From assembly GCF_030704535.1 (NCBI RefSeq), contig NC_081807.1, forward strand, positions 2,025,001 to 2,089,000: 64,000 bases of DNA. Reading direction: 5' to 3'. This stretch comes from Vitis vinifera. Lineage: Eukaryota; Streptophyta; Magnoliopsida; Vitales; Vitaceae. The notes under the pieces were generated by a model. The model worked only from the letters and a program-made list of their open reading frames with translations. It was not told the DNA's origin and searched no databases. A program made the translations under genes and the position numbers. Shown here in pieces: positions 21,928 to 34,320 of this stretch (positions are counted from its first letter, which is position 1; each line of letters opens with the position of its first letter).

Positions 21928-22998
21928 CTATGATTCGGGTTTTCTACAGAGGATCATGTGCATAGGAGTGAAAATCCCAGTCTCTCCACCTCTAGTCAAA
22001 TAATCAGCAGTCTTGAACAGCATCTCATGCACATCAACAACCCCTTTCGGAGCAATCCCCAACCAACCAAGCACTGTTACCAGTATATGGTTCCTCCAAT
22101 ACGCAATTCTCCCCATCTTCAACCTAGCCCACCACGGCCCTGCCGGAGGCTTCGCCAAATCCTTCTCTTTCACCACCTCAAACCCGACTTTTCGCGCAAT
22201 TTCTACAATGTCTCTGTAACTCCTCAGTCCAGGCAATGCATCACCCCTCTCAATTCCCTGTATGATCTCCACATGCTCTGCATCATCTTCTCTGTACAAT
22301 TCAGTAGTTACCCATTCATATGAGACATACATTGACCCAGGCTTCAAAACCCTAAAAATCTCGCTGTAAACCTCTTCGAGCTTCGGCGCGTGGCACGTCG
22401 CTTCGATCGAGTAGGCGCCGTCGAAAGAGTTATCCGGGAACGGCATTTCGAGAAAGTTACCGCATACCACCTCGCATTGCGATTCGAGACCAGCTTTCTT
22501 GTTGTGTAAGTGAGCGCGGTTCACCTGGTACTCATTGATCGTGATTCCAACTACATTAGCACCGGAGTGCCTCGCGATGGCTCGCATCGGCCCGCCGACG
22601 CCGCATCCTGCGTCGAGTACCCGATCTCCGGCTCGGATTCCGAGTAGATCTGCAGCCATCTCTTCGTGGACGCGCGTGGCATCTCGGTGCGACTTCCCGG
22701 CCACGGACGGCGAGAAGTGGAACGACTGGCCCCAGCCCCACTCATAAATGTCAGTGACGAGGTTGTAGAAAGTGTCGACGAACGCCGGAACTTTTTCGGC
22801 GGTCTCGATCTCCTTAGGACGGCGGAAGAATGACCAGTATTGCTTGTAATTGTCCCGGACTTTGTCTCCGGAGATGGAGCCGCCAGAGAGGTGTACGGCT
22901 CGTTTGCCTTTACGCTCGGCAGCGCCAAGGAGGAAGACGAACCAGTACACACCGCCGGCGACAAGAGAAGCTGTACAAAACAGAGCCAGGGAGTCCAT
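21928..22998 (-). CDS. SMT2: 24-methylenesterol C-methyltransferase 2
   Basis: Intronless 356-residue enzyme that makes the second S-adenosylmethionine-dependent methylation at C-24 of the sterol side chain (24-methylene lophenol to 24-ethylidene lophenol), setting the sitosterol/campesterol balance at the endoplasmic reticulum. It opens with a membrane anchor (MDSLALFCTASLVAGGVYWF), then the sterol-binding segment YKQYWSFFRRPKEIETAEKV and WGWGQSFHFSPS, the SAM motif LDAGCGVGGPMRA (about residue 130), and YSIEATCHAPKLEEVY followed by VLKPGSMYVSYEW. The C-terminal GETGIFTPMHMILCRKPES is near-identical to Arabidopsis SMT2 (361 residues). SMT3 is an alternative paralogue name. The 5' half is strikingly GC- and CpG-rich in an AT-rich setting. 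Confidence 0.96.
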   Translation of the reverse strand: MDSLALFCTASLVAGGVYWFVFLLGAAERKGKRAVHLSGGSISGDKVRDNYKQYWSFFRRPKEIETAEKVPAFVDTFYNLVTDIYEWGWGQSFHFSPSVAGKSHRDATRVHEEMAADLLGIRAGDRVLDAGCGVGGPMRAIARHSGANVVGITINEYQVNRAHLHNKKAGLESQCEVVCGNFLEMPFPDNSFDGAYSIEATCHAPKLEEVYSEIFRVLKPGSMYVSYEWVTTELYREDDAEHVEIIQGIERGDALPGLRSYRDIVEIARKVGFEVVKEKDLAKPPAGPWWARLKMGRIAYWRNHILVTVLGWLGIAPKGVVDVHEMLFKTADYLTRGGETGIFTPMHMILCRKPES

Positions 22999-23189
22999 AG
23001 TGAAGAGCGGGCAATGCGAGAGTGACAGCCAGGTTAGTTTTTAAGTCCAGAGTAATTTGGAATGGGGTTAAGAGTGTGTTTTACAACGAAGTGTTTCTAT
23101 ATTTTATCAAAGACTTGATAATTTTTATGTTTCAAACTATAGAAAGACTAGAAACCTTTTTTTAGAATACTTCCAAAGATGCTTTAGTG

Positions 23190-23700
23190 ATTTTAAAAAG
23201 TGTTTCTAAAATTTTTCAATTATTAGAAATACTAAAAATATTTTTTAAAATTATTATCAAATATATTCTAAGAACATATTTTACAATGATTTTAGGAAGT
23301 ATTTTTAATATTTAAAAAATACTAAAAATGGTTTCAAGAATCACTAACAAACACATTGTAAAGTACGATTTATAAGTGATTCTAGAAAGTATTTATAACA
23401 TTTTTAACACTTAAATGATAAAAAATTTTAAGTATTAAAAATATTAAAAACGTTTTCTAAAATCACTATCAAACGGGCTCAAAAAGTACATTTGACAATG
23501 AATTTATGAAGCATTTTTAATATTTTTAATACTTAAAATATAAAAATTTTAAGCAATAGAAATACTACAAACAAACACTTCCAAGAATCATTGTCTTAGA
23601 TTGTGTTTGTTTATAATTTTACGAAACATTTCTAATCCTTTTTATCTTTCAAGTATTAAAAAATATCTAAAAAAATTTCCTAAAATCATTACCAAATACA
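23190..23700. repeat. Array of degenerate foldback repeats
   Basis: The motif (G/A)TGATTTTAGGAAGTATTT, with variants, starts near 23193, 23287, 23373, 23499 and 23610. Most are followed by AAAATCACTATCAAA-type sequence, its near reverse complement. Each unit (86-126 bp) is therefore an imperfect hairpin, and the units lie head to tail. This looks like amplification of a snap-back MITE; no protein coding. Confidence 0.6.
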
Positions 23701-23713
23701 TTCTAATTACCAC

Positions 23714-23717
<4 letters not shown>

Positions 23718-23749
<32 letters not shown>
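23718..23749. repeat. TA dinucleotide microsatellite
   Basis: About 16 uninterrupted TA units directly next to the foldback array. Confidence 0.9.
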
Positions 23750-23752
<3 letters not shown>

Positions 23753-26700
23753 TATGCTCAATTTACACATCCACCTTAATATAATTTATATTAAGTCATT
23801 GGTATATTTCCGATATACTAAAAAATTTAAAATAACCTTCTCATTTTTTCTGTACATTCTTCTTCTTCTTTTCTCATTTTTCCGTTTTTTAACAAATCAT
23901 AAGACAAAATTTTCTTCTCCCAAACTTAGCCATCAACCAAAAAATATTTATAAATTGACACCAACATTTGTTTCTTCTATCTAAATATAATTTAGGGTTT
24001 ATTATTTATATTATTTTTGACAATTGTTTATTGTAAAATTAGTCTTTTTATAAAATAAAAATAAAATAAAACATATGGGACTAACTTATAAAAGATAGCA
24101 TGCCTGGAATTAAATTAAAAGGTCACACCCGAGGTGGGGTTCAAAGGTATAATGTAGGATGCTCTTAAAAGTGCAAAGATGCCCTCAACATTTTTCAATG
24201 ACACAATATCATAAGCTTCAAAGATCATTGGTTCTTGTAATTTTGAATAATTTTTTTTTTTCTAAACTTAGAAAAAAAATGTAGTATCTCACATCACTCA
24301 GGAAATGAATGAGAAAAAGTCATATATGGAGAGCTTTCACAACGCACTATCGATGCTTTTTGAGGGTATGGACCCGATAAAAAGCAAAATCAAGAGTAAC
24401 TAGTGGATTGCGTGTGCATTGTTGTAACCATGAACCAAACAATATTGAGTAGAGAGTGTGGTTATAATAATAAATAAAAAAGGTCATGGTCATGCATATA
24501 TCTTACTTCTAATTTTGTATTATTTATTATTCATTACTTTTTATTGTTTTGATGGATGTTTCTTAACATTAAAAAATGCAATTAAAATAAAATAAGTACT
24601 GATTGTCTGTCACGAAAAAATTAAGATTAAAATTTCCTAATTTTAAATTAAATCAAAATTTTGAAAGAATAATTCCTAACTATCTACTAAGATTTGTCTA
24701 TAATAAAAAAGAACTCATAATTTGGGGTTCTTTATTATTCTAATGACTTCAATTAAATAGCTTAAAGCAGTTGTAATATTGATCATGACAAAGGGAAAAT
24801 GTTGGTATTTGACTCATAAAAATTTCACTATTGAAATTTAAATAAACATGTTAAGGATGGGTTTAAGAGTTTTTTTAAAACTAAGACAATTTCATGATGA
24901 GTTTGGGTATTGCCTTGCCTTGCCTTGACCCTTGCTCTACCCCACCTTTATTATATAAAATTAAATTAATTTAAAATTTATTTTTCTATTGTTAATATAT
25001 ATAAAATAAAATTTTACTTTTTGATAAAATAAGTTATAAAAAATATAATATTTTAATTATTTATAAAATATATTTATTTTAATATAATTAAATATATATA
25101 TATATTTTAAACAAGATAAGATGGGATGGGTATAAGAAATTTGCATATCTTGTGACACTTAAAGTTTTTTAGTCGGTGGGAATGAGAATTATTTTTAATA
25201 AACTAGGAGACAAGATAGGGGACCCATTGCAACCCCACCTATTGTCATCCCTAATCTAACCAAAAATAAAATAACATAAATTAACAAAATCTATAATTTA
25301 ATTGCATCAACGATGAAGTGATTAACCCTATGTTTTATTGTGGAAAAATATGAAAAAAATAAAAAAATATATCTAAATTATTTTATTTACTTTTTAAAAT
25401 TTATTTCATTTATTTTTCTTCAAAATATATAAATATTTCACTAATTTTATTTATATATTTTTTTTTCATATTTTTATGATAATTAAATATGAGAAAAAAA
25501 AATTCTTTACTTAATAAATATAACAAAAATTTAGGATTATAATTTGAAGTGTTGGAATTAATTAATTATTGGATAATTAACATACTCATAAAACCCTAAT
25601 TTAAGAATTTAAGGTGATGAATTATTATTTAAATTGACTTTTAAGCAGAGCTTAATCCAACATGGTTGTATATATGTTGTATTATTATGAGCCAAAGTGA
25701 TAGTGTGGGTCCATCTCCATAATTCAAGGGCCTTCAATGATAGACATAAAATTGAAATTTATTTTCATTTACATTGATGGAGACATATGAATTGGTCGTC
25801 AGCTGTCAAGCTTTTTGGCAAACCAAGTGGAAGATGCCAAAGTAAGTGCTGCCATTACGGAAGACACTGTTGTGCAGAGCTCCATTGCCGCAAAAAGTGG
25901 TGGTTTATTTACAAGATAACGTCAAAAGTTCTTGGCCCTACGGAATTGGAAGAAAATTGAGGCTTGATGATCCTAAATGTGTAGCAAGAAAACATTTTTT
26001 CATTGAGAAAAGATTTTGAAATTTTTATTTTGGATATTTGGTAAAAAATTTATAAGATTCTATACGTATAAATTCTTCTTAATCTTGTAAATATGTTATA
26101 AATTAACCAAGATTTATTGGAATTAGAGCAGATAATATCTACACGTTTTAATATTTTAAAAAATAAAAACTTAATATTTTTTATAATATGTTATAATAAT
26201 CATTTTAAAAATATTCTTGTAAAATCACCAAAAACATTACAAGCAAATTTGTTTTAAATATTTCTTAATTTTGGTCAAATATCTTATTTTCTTTTCAAAA
26301 ACATTTTTTTTTATGTTAAAAACTTAAACATGCTATTTACAAAATACTTTTAAATTATTCTAATCGATTAGGTAATGATTTTAAGAAACACTTTCAATTT
26401 GTTTTAATAATTTAAAATTTTAATTTTCAAGTATTAAAAATGAAAAACGTTTTTTAAAATCATTATCAAATATAAATTTTAATACATTTATGAATGATTT
26501 TTATTTGAAACACTTTTAATATACAAAATGTTTATTAATAATAATCCAATTAGAAAAAAAACTATCAAAAATTAAATTTGCATTTGAATATAAACAAAAC
26601 ACCTAATTTTAGCACTGACATACATAAAAAGATATGATTTTTATAAATTAAAAAAAAAAAAAAAAACCACACACACTATATGCTAGTTAAAAATTACTTA

Positions 26701-26981
26701 ACCCTATTCACGCACAATACTATAGTACTATCTTTAGTTTCCTTAATATTAAAAAAAAAAATCATTTTTCAAATTATTTTTGTATTTTTATTGGCATATT
26801 TTATTTTAGTTTCTATAATATAATAAAAAATTCTTTTTTACGTATGTAGGCATGGTTAATCAATTCATGTATGGAAGTTATTGTAGTGTTTACGTATTAC
26901 TTTGATGAACATTTTTTATATAAAAATAACGAATTATCATCTCCTATACGAGAAGTCCAAATCCAATCATCTTTTATAAAA

Positions 26982-27103
26982 TATCTTATATTATAAAAAT
27001 ATGTCTAATTGAGAAATCAAATCGACGTAAAATCATATACATTATATCTTATATTATAAAAATAAGTCTAAACGAGTCAAATCGACGTAATATCGTATAC
27101 GTT
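26982..27103. repeat. Imperfect ~60-bp tandem duplication
   Basis: Two adjacent copies (26982-27043 and 27044-27103) share ATCTTATATTATAAAAATA, GTCTAA and AAATCGACGTAA blocks. Upstream of the transporter gene by about 1 kb. Confidence 0.7.
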
Positions 27104-27150
27104 ACTGATAAAGGAGAGAAAGGATCACTTCATCCACACCCTTCTGTGGT

Positions 27151-27199
27151 TTGACTTTCACTCTCAAAATTCACCTACTGCTTTGACTTTCACTGTCAA
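27151..27199. promoter_or_regulatory. W-box cluster upstream of transporter
   Basis: TTGACT occurs at 27151-27156 and 27183-27188 within a short duplicated phrase (TTTGACTTTCACT), and GTCAA (TTGAC on the other strand) at 27195-27199. WRKY factors bind TTGAC(C/T). The cluster is about 0.9 kb upstream of the transporter ATG; function is inferred only from motif density. Confidence 0.35.
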
Positions 27200-28057
27200 C
27201 ATTCACTTACTCCCTTACCATATGCTAAAAACCACACCTCACAGGGTCCAGGATCCGATTTAAAATTTTTGTTCTTTAAAACAAAAAATATGTTTAATAA
27301 ACAAATAATATTTTTTATTTTAATTCTTAAAAACAAAACTCAACTGTTTTTGGATAACATCTTTTAAGAAATAATTATATAAACATATAAAATAATTTAA
27401 AATAAAATACCGAATATAAAAATTATTTTTAAAATATATTTAAAAATATTAAAAATATGTTAAATTATTTTAAATTTTCAAATAAATATTTGTTATATAA
27501 AAATTAAATAATAATTTTTAAAAACTGTTTTGAAAAATTAATTTTCAGAATTATTTTCGAAAAAAGTTATCAAATGATTAAAAATGATTTTACAACCGTT
27601 TATAGTTTTTTTAATATTTAAAAAATAAATATTTTTTAAAATTATTGTAAAAAGCACGTGAAATATTTGATAAAATTTAAAAAATATAAAAAATTACTTG
27701 TACCATTTTCTAGATAAACATCCTCTCGTAAAAGCGCTTTTTGGAAAAAAGCACTTCAAACAACAACACTACCAGACCGCTAATCATCTCCATTACCTTC
27801 TTTTGTTTCAAAAACAAACTACTGTAGAAATCAAGTGAAAGCATTTACCCCTGGAAAGAACTTGGAAGCTACGTACACTCAGCGTCAAAGTTATTTTGTC
27901 AATTCTCTCAAAGTGCGAGAGGAACTTCGGATCTAATTTAAAGGTGAAAAAAGAAAAAAAGAAAAAAGTCTAAAGGGATATACGTGTACTCATTCTCCGA
28001 ATTATAGCATAAAGGAAGAAGAAGAAGAAGCAGAAGAGGCTTTGTGGGTGAGGGGCG

Positions 28058-31000
28058 ATGGAGAAGTTGGCAGGCCTGACACACCTCTTCGTGACGGTTT
28101 TGCTGGGGAGTTTCTCCGCCTTCATAGTGATTCCGGCCATTACTGACGTCACCATGTCTGCGCTCTGCCCCGGTAAAGACGAATGCTCTCTCGCCATTTA
28201 CCTCTCTGGTTTCCAGCAGGCGGTATGTGTGTATACATATACTAATTTCAGTGTGATTTTGTGTTTTCTGATTTCCTTTTTCTTCCTCTCTGTTTTTTAT
28301 TCTCTTTTGTGTGTTTTTTCTTTTAAGTTTTATGCTTCTTGGTTCGAGTCCATGGAAGAAAATGAGAGAAAAAGGAAAAGGGAAATTTTCCCACTAACCA
28401 AACAAGCCAAACTTAGATTTTTTTTTTTTTCTTTTTTGGGTTTTTTTCATTTCCTCATTTTTATTATCTCTCCCGGACGCGTGGGCAAACTTGATACACC
28501 CGGGAGTCAGGTCCAAGTGTCGGGATTCTCTACCTAACTTTCAGACCTACTGAATTGGGTGTTCATAGCCATCCAAACACATCCCATTTTTTTTCCGGGT
28601 TTTTCCTCCATCATGAGAGGAACCCGACAAATATTTGAGAAGAAATTCTGGGAAAAAAACAAAAGCAAAATTTGAGAAAGACAAGCAACAATTAAAAGCT
28701 TTGGACTGACATATGCTTCTGTTGGTTGAATTTTCCTTCCGCCAAGCTTAACTTCAACTTTCCATATGAAACTTAAGAGTTTTTTCTCTTTTTTTACAAT
28801 GATCATGAAGACAACAAAATCTGATACGAATATTGCAGATTATAGGACTGGGAACCGTTGTGATGACACCTGTAATTGGGAATTTGTCTGATGAATATGG
28901 AAGGAAGGCTCTGCTCACAATTCCAATGGCCCTCTCCATCATTCCCTTGGGTAAGAAGATTATCTCTTGCTTAATGATTGATGCTTCCTCCTGCAATATT
29001 GTGTGGAGCCAAAGCAAAGCGTCCATAAGGTTTTTAGTAGCTTTGTGGTTGACCCTTAGTATCCACTGAGTTAGAACTATTTCTATTTCAAACTAAGCAT
29101 TATTGCACCTAAAATCATACGCATTTTGAATCATGGGACCTCAGTAGTGTTCAATTTTAGGACTTTGGAAGTATAGTTTTGCCTCTTAAGATTCGTATTT
29201 GGGACTTGGTTGTTTACAATGTTACGACTCTACTTATAAGTTAAATTATTATTTCAAGTTACTGACTTAAAATTTATTATTTATTTTTTACTTAAAAATT
29301 TCAAAATAATTTAAAACCGATGATGGTGATTCTTGGGTCAAGGAGGCGTGGAGCAGTTCTGATGGGGAGAGCCATGGAGGTCACAATCATGGATCTGAGA
29401 AGGTCCATAGGGCAGAGGGTAAAATGGTAATTTGGAATTAAAAATATTTTTACTTAATAATAAAACTGATTGTAACTTTTAAGTCGTAGCCAAATATATA
29501 ATTCACATTATGCTCAATTAATGGTCCCATTTCTGAAGAAGAGCAATGGGAAACCATATGGCATACACAGTAGATTTTTCCTCTTTCACTTTCAGATAAT
29601 CTTCTTGAGCAAGAAAGAAGAAAGAGTATGGCAGGCAGCAACCACTTTTACTCACCCTCTTTAGCTCTTTGGGGTTCGTGGCTAATACTATTCATTCCTA
29701 GGCTCCTAGCTCTAGTTAGGCATTTGTCTTTCCCCTTTTCCAATTCCCATTACTTCACCTTCACTTTGTGGTTCTGTGGACCCTGGAGGCATGGACTATT
29801 GGGTTGCTAGTGTAGAGAAAAGCACTGGAAAGACTAAAGACTCGATTCTTTAAACAAGTGCTTTCACCTGATCAAGTATCTTTTGATTTTTCTTGGGGGG
29901 TGGGGCGGCGGGGGGTGGTTGGCTAATACTCTTTACTTCCTATTTGTCTTTTCCTTTTTCCAATTCTCAGTGGCTTCATTGTCACCTTGTGCCTCTGTGG
30001 TCCATGGAAGCATGGACCGTCGGGTTGGTAGTGTAGAAAAAAAGCTGGAAATACAAAGTGTTACAATCAAGGACTACCTCTGTATAATTCAAATAGGAAG
30101 TATTCATCTCGAGGCTTAACCAGCCAGAGGTACATAGTGGGACTTACTCTCCACAATGCGCCCAACTTGGGTCTTGACCCATCCTGAGGCTGATAATGAG
30201 ACCTAATTATCTTTGACCATACACAATCATCATGTGGTCATTTACAGTCATCACATTCATAAGGAGCAACTAAAAATTCCTTCCTGCCCCAACATATAAC
30301 TAAAGAATTCCAACCTATAATCTAGCTCTAATATTACTTGTCAGAAAAAATGATTTGAGTCATCTCATCTAAAAAACAGCCACAAAACCCCATGTCCCGT
30401 TTGTTTTGAGAGGAGAGATTACGTGGTTATACTAATAGAAGTACCTTTTTACAGCTATATTGGCATATAGCAGGACTACCACCTCCTTCTACGCATACTT
30501 TGTGATCAGGACTCTTACTGCCATGGTTGGTGAAGGCAGTATAAACTGCCTTGCTCTCGCATATGTGGTAAATGATCTTAAACAACAACCCATCAGCTTG
30601 TAATATTAGCTTTGAACTCTATACATTTGCCATTACATTTTTCTCTCTTTCTTTCTCTTTCTTTCTTTCTTCTCAGGCAGACAACATTTCAGAAGGCCAA
30701 CGAGCCTCAGCTTTCGGAGTTCTATCTGGGGTAGCATCTGCTGCCTTTGTCTGTGGAACCCTAGCCGCCCGCTTCCTCTCCACTGCCTCCACCTTTCAGG
30801 TTCTTGTTCTCATACAGTCTAGATCTTCTCTTGTTTCCTTCCTCGTCAGTGAGTTGGTTTCTCATGTTCCTACCGTATTTTTGAGTCAGGTTGCCACCCT
30901 TGTATCGATGATTGCAACCGTTTACATGAGAGTTTTCCTCAAGGAGACTTTCCCCAAAGGCGATTCTTCACAGGCATTATTGAAAAAAGAACCGGGTATG

Positions 31001-33026
31001 AGTCCTGACGATGGTAACTCATCGGAGAAGATACAGACATTCAAGAAAATTCCATCTGTTGGAGACCTGATCAGCTTGTTGAAGTGCAGGTACTTGAGGC
31101 TTTTTCCTTCTCATTTTTTGCATGAAATATTAGGTTTTTCATGATCATTGGCTTTCCAAATCCAAGTCCATTTAGTATTAAGAGATGAATGATCCCAAGT
31201 GATCAGTCTCAGTTTTCTTGTTCTCTATATGTTTTGACATACCAGATACTTCGCAAAACCTTTTGTCACAGGGCGGCATTTTCACAGGCTGCAGTCGTCG
31301 TCTTCTTCAACGGTCTTGCAGAGGGTGGCCTCCAGGCCTCACTGTTGGTACTCTTCTTCCTCCATTGTGTGGTAGATGGGAAATGATAATAACTTTGTTT
31401 AATTCCTTTTGGGTATGTTTTCTTCTATACTTGCAACATAGTATACCTTTTAAAACGATCAATTTGAGTTAATATCATATTATGATCAAATCAAAAGCTC
31501 TTTTCAAGCTCAATAAGAATTTCTTTGCCTTCTAAATATTATGACTCCAGCTTGGGAAATACCCTACTGATATTCTTAACGTCGAGTGCTTCTGAATTTG
31601 ACCCTTCTGGTCCTAATAAGTTGGAAATTTTTTGCCATTGTAGTACTTCTTGAAGGCTCGGTTTCACTTCAACAAAAACCAGTTTGCAGACATAATGCTA
31701 ATCGTTGGGGTCATGGGGACCATTTCACAAGTATATTTTCTACTATCACCCTTGATTTCTTTCATTTCAGTTTCATAGACTCCTCTTTCTCAAAAAATCA
31801 TCATCATTTGTGGTCTCTGCAGCTGCTTTTCATGCCCTTGTTGGCGCCTCGAGTATCAGAAGAGAAGTTGCTCTCTATAGGGCTCTTCATGGGATGCACA
31901 AACGTATAAACCTCCTCTCATCTTCTTCATGTTTTCCATGTATGACCGTCTATAAACTGAATATATGATGTTTGGTTTCCGGGAATCATGCAGATATTTC
32001 TCAACAGCATCGCTTGGTCATTCTGGGTAATCCATTGCAATACCTTTTCCTACTGCATCACCAAGCTCCTCCTACCCTTCAAGAAGTATGATGATATCCA
32101 TATTTTTAAACTACATTGCAGGTCCCATATGCCATTGCTGCGTTGGCTGCTTTTGCAGTATTTGCTAACCCTTGTGTGAGTTCTGAGCTCTGTCTCCTCC
32201 TGGAACCGCTAGTACATTGCACAAATGCTTATCAAATAGCTAAGTCCATCACAAATCACTAATCAAAGACACTGCATTCCTGCAGGTACGAAGCATCGCA
32301 TCGAAGCAAGTAGGCCCCAATGAGCAGGTACGTTTCTCAAAAGGGCATCAAGCTTATGACTAAATAACCCATCTAATTGTATACTGAAGTTTAGTTCGGT
32401 ATCAGGGAAAGGCTCAAGGCTGTATATCAGGCATAAGTTCCTCAGCCCAGATAATTTCTCCCTTGATCTTTAGTCCTCTAACAGGTAATCTGAGAGTTGA
32501 TAAGAACCCCATTTGTCTTTTATACTTTGGAGGAAGAAAGGTAGGGTTCTAAACTAACGATTCATCGATCTTGTCTTCCAGCTCTATTCTTATCTCAAGG
32601 AGCACCATTTTATTTTCCTGGTTTCAGCATCATGTGCATTGGATTTGCTTCAGTAAGAGCACTTACCTTACTACTTTTGTAACATAGTTTCATATGGAAA
32701 GTGAAAGTTGAAAGAGCCACTTCTATTACTAACCACCAACTCATGGAAAAATGATCGCAAACTTTTAACCAATCAGAAATATTTAACATGATGCAACTTG
32801 AATCCAAACATTTATAAGCTTGATTGAGCCTTGATCTATCAAGAGTTGGCATTTCTATCGAGTCAAATATCGACAAATTTACATTTCTGTTGTATCTTAT
32901 GTTTCATGGATTCAGTTTCATGAGTCAAAAATTGATGTGCAGATGATCGCCTTCATTCAGAGTACTATGATAAGGGCTGTTCCTCCTATTTCAAGTCAGC
33001 CAACCAGCAACAGCATCGAGGCCTAG
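28058..33026 (+). CDS. Major facilitator superfamily transporter (At2g16990-like)
   Basis: Fourteen phased exons: 28058-28222, 28839-28950, 30455-30567, 30677-30799, 30890-31089, 31272-31347, 31644-31730, 31823-31903, 31994-32026, 32122-32175, 32286-32327, 32406-32484, 32582-32652 and 32943-33026, all with GT-AG sites, giving about 439 residues. Membrane protein of the plant tetracycline-resistance-like/HIAT1-like MFS group (Arabidopsis At2g16970-At2g16990). Seen: TM1 at the N terminus (HLFVTVLLGSFSAFIVIPAI), the MFS loop motif GNLSDEYGRKALL between TM2 and TM3, a hydrophilic central loop (KEPGMSPDDGNSSEKIQ) and six further hydrophobic spans in the second half. Substrate unknown. Intron 2 (1.5 kb) contains a tandem duplication. 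Confidence 0.9.
29673..30050. repeat. Diverged tandem duplication in transporter intron 2
   Basis: Copy 1 (about 29673-29830) and copy 2 (about 29913-30050) share GGCTAATACT, ATTTGTCTTT, CCATTACTTCA-like/CAGTGGCTTCA-like blocks and GGGTTG(C/G)TAGTGTAGA in the same order, with indels between. Copy 2 is preceded by a G-rich run near 29895-29918. Confidence 0.65.
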
Positions 33027-33805
33027 TTCCAAATCTTTGTATGGTCTACTACTACATGTAAAAGGAGAAGCTTCTTCCTAATCCTTATACTGCTCAGTAA
33101 GCAAATCTTATTCCTCGAAAGCTCTAGCAGAAACCGGGAAAAACAGCTACCAGAAGCTAAAATGAACTGAAGTACTACAACAGTTTGCAACTTTGACATG
33201 GAAGAAGCACCCTAGAGGAAGAACCTAGGGAAGAAACCAACCTGGAAGGTATAAATAACTATGAATCCTGCAATCATGTTACTATAGAAAGACTAGCTTT
33301 GTCCCCTAAACGCAATTGTAATCTCGATAATAGCCTAGTTGGCTAGGAACTCAACCTTTAAAATGAGCTGTCCATTGGCTTTGAGAAGAGAGCATATCAT
33401 ATTACTGTATCTTATTATTATGAGCAAACCATGGTCTCTCTTTACCCTCCATCTCCATCACCATTTTTTAGGGTTTTTGGCCCGTTGTTTTCGGAATATG
33501 GACATTTACAGTTCAAACTCTTTGTAAACTACCAAAAGGGGGCACATTATATGATGCAAGCTTAATTGTATCAGCCAGGGACATCATCTCATCATATGTA
33601 CAAGTGGAAATGGCAAGAAGATTTAACCATAACTTACCAAAATAATTAAAACATAAATAAGGGAAAAAATAGAAACAAGAAGAAAAATCATGAATCAAAG
33701 TAACTTGTATAGCAAGATCCCCCACTCCAAACAGGTTGAATTTAATCCCTACATTATAGACAATTACCATCATTTTTATTGGGAGAAAGGTCACCTCAAC
33801 GTCAT
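33027..33805. other. Convergent 3' region between transporter and WD40 gene
   Basis: The two genes converge here, so it should hold both 3' UTRs. No other gene seen. Confidence 0.5.
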
Positions 33806-34289
33806 TCAGCTACATGGATCTTCAGCACTGCTGGATGTATCTCCATCATCAGAGGAAACATCACTGTTGGCATTAAATGTCATTATGAGATCGAAAAGTT
33901 CCTGATCTCCGACCAAGTTCTCAGCCAAGCTTGCAGCACCGTGCTCCTCCCGAGTTGTCCTTAGTTGCCTTTGCAATGAAAATAGCTGTATCATCAGGTC
34001 CTGGGGCGAAGCCAAGCGGTACATCCTGTCCATTGCCTTTGGTTTCTGGAAACAGAAAGTGAAAAATCACAAATCATCAATAGCATCACAAAAATCACCA
34101 ACAAAATCATCATCCCCATCATCGTCATGGTCATCACCAACATCATCAATGCCACCACCACCACCACCACCATCATCATCATCAATGTTGTCATTGTAAT
34201 CATCATCATCATCATCATCACCATTGTCGTCGTCCTCCTCCTCATCATCACCATCTTCAGCATCGTCGTCGTCGTCGTCGTCATCATCG

Positions 34290-34320
<31 letters not shown>

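Larger units (their letters stand above)
22999..28057. other. AT-rich intergenic region between SMT2 and transporter
   Basis: Contains the SMT2 promoter side, a foldback repeat array (23190-23700), a TA microsatellite (23718-23749), long AT-rich sequence, a ~60-bp tandem duplication (26982-27103) and a W-box cluster (27151-27199). Related foldback-type sequence recurs near 26370-26510 and 27570-27690. No gene recognised. Confidence 0.5.

Noticed and set aside
23190-23700. Regularly spaced repeats resembling a CRISPR array
   Set aside because: Repeats are diverged, unequal in spacing, self-complementary and in a plant nuclear context. They are foldback elements.
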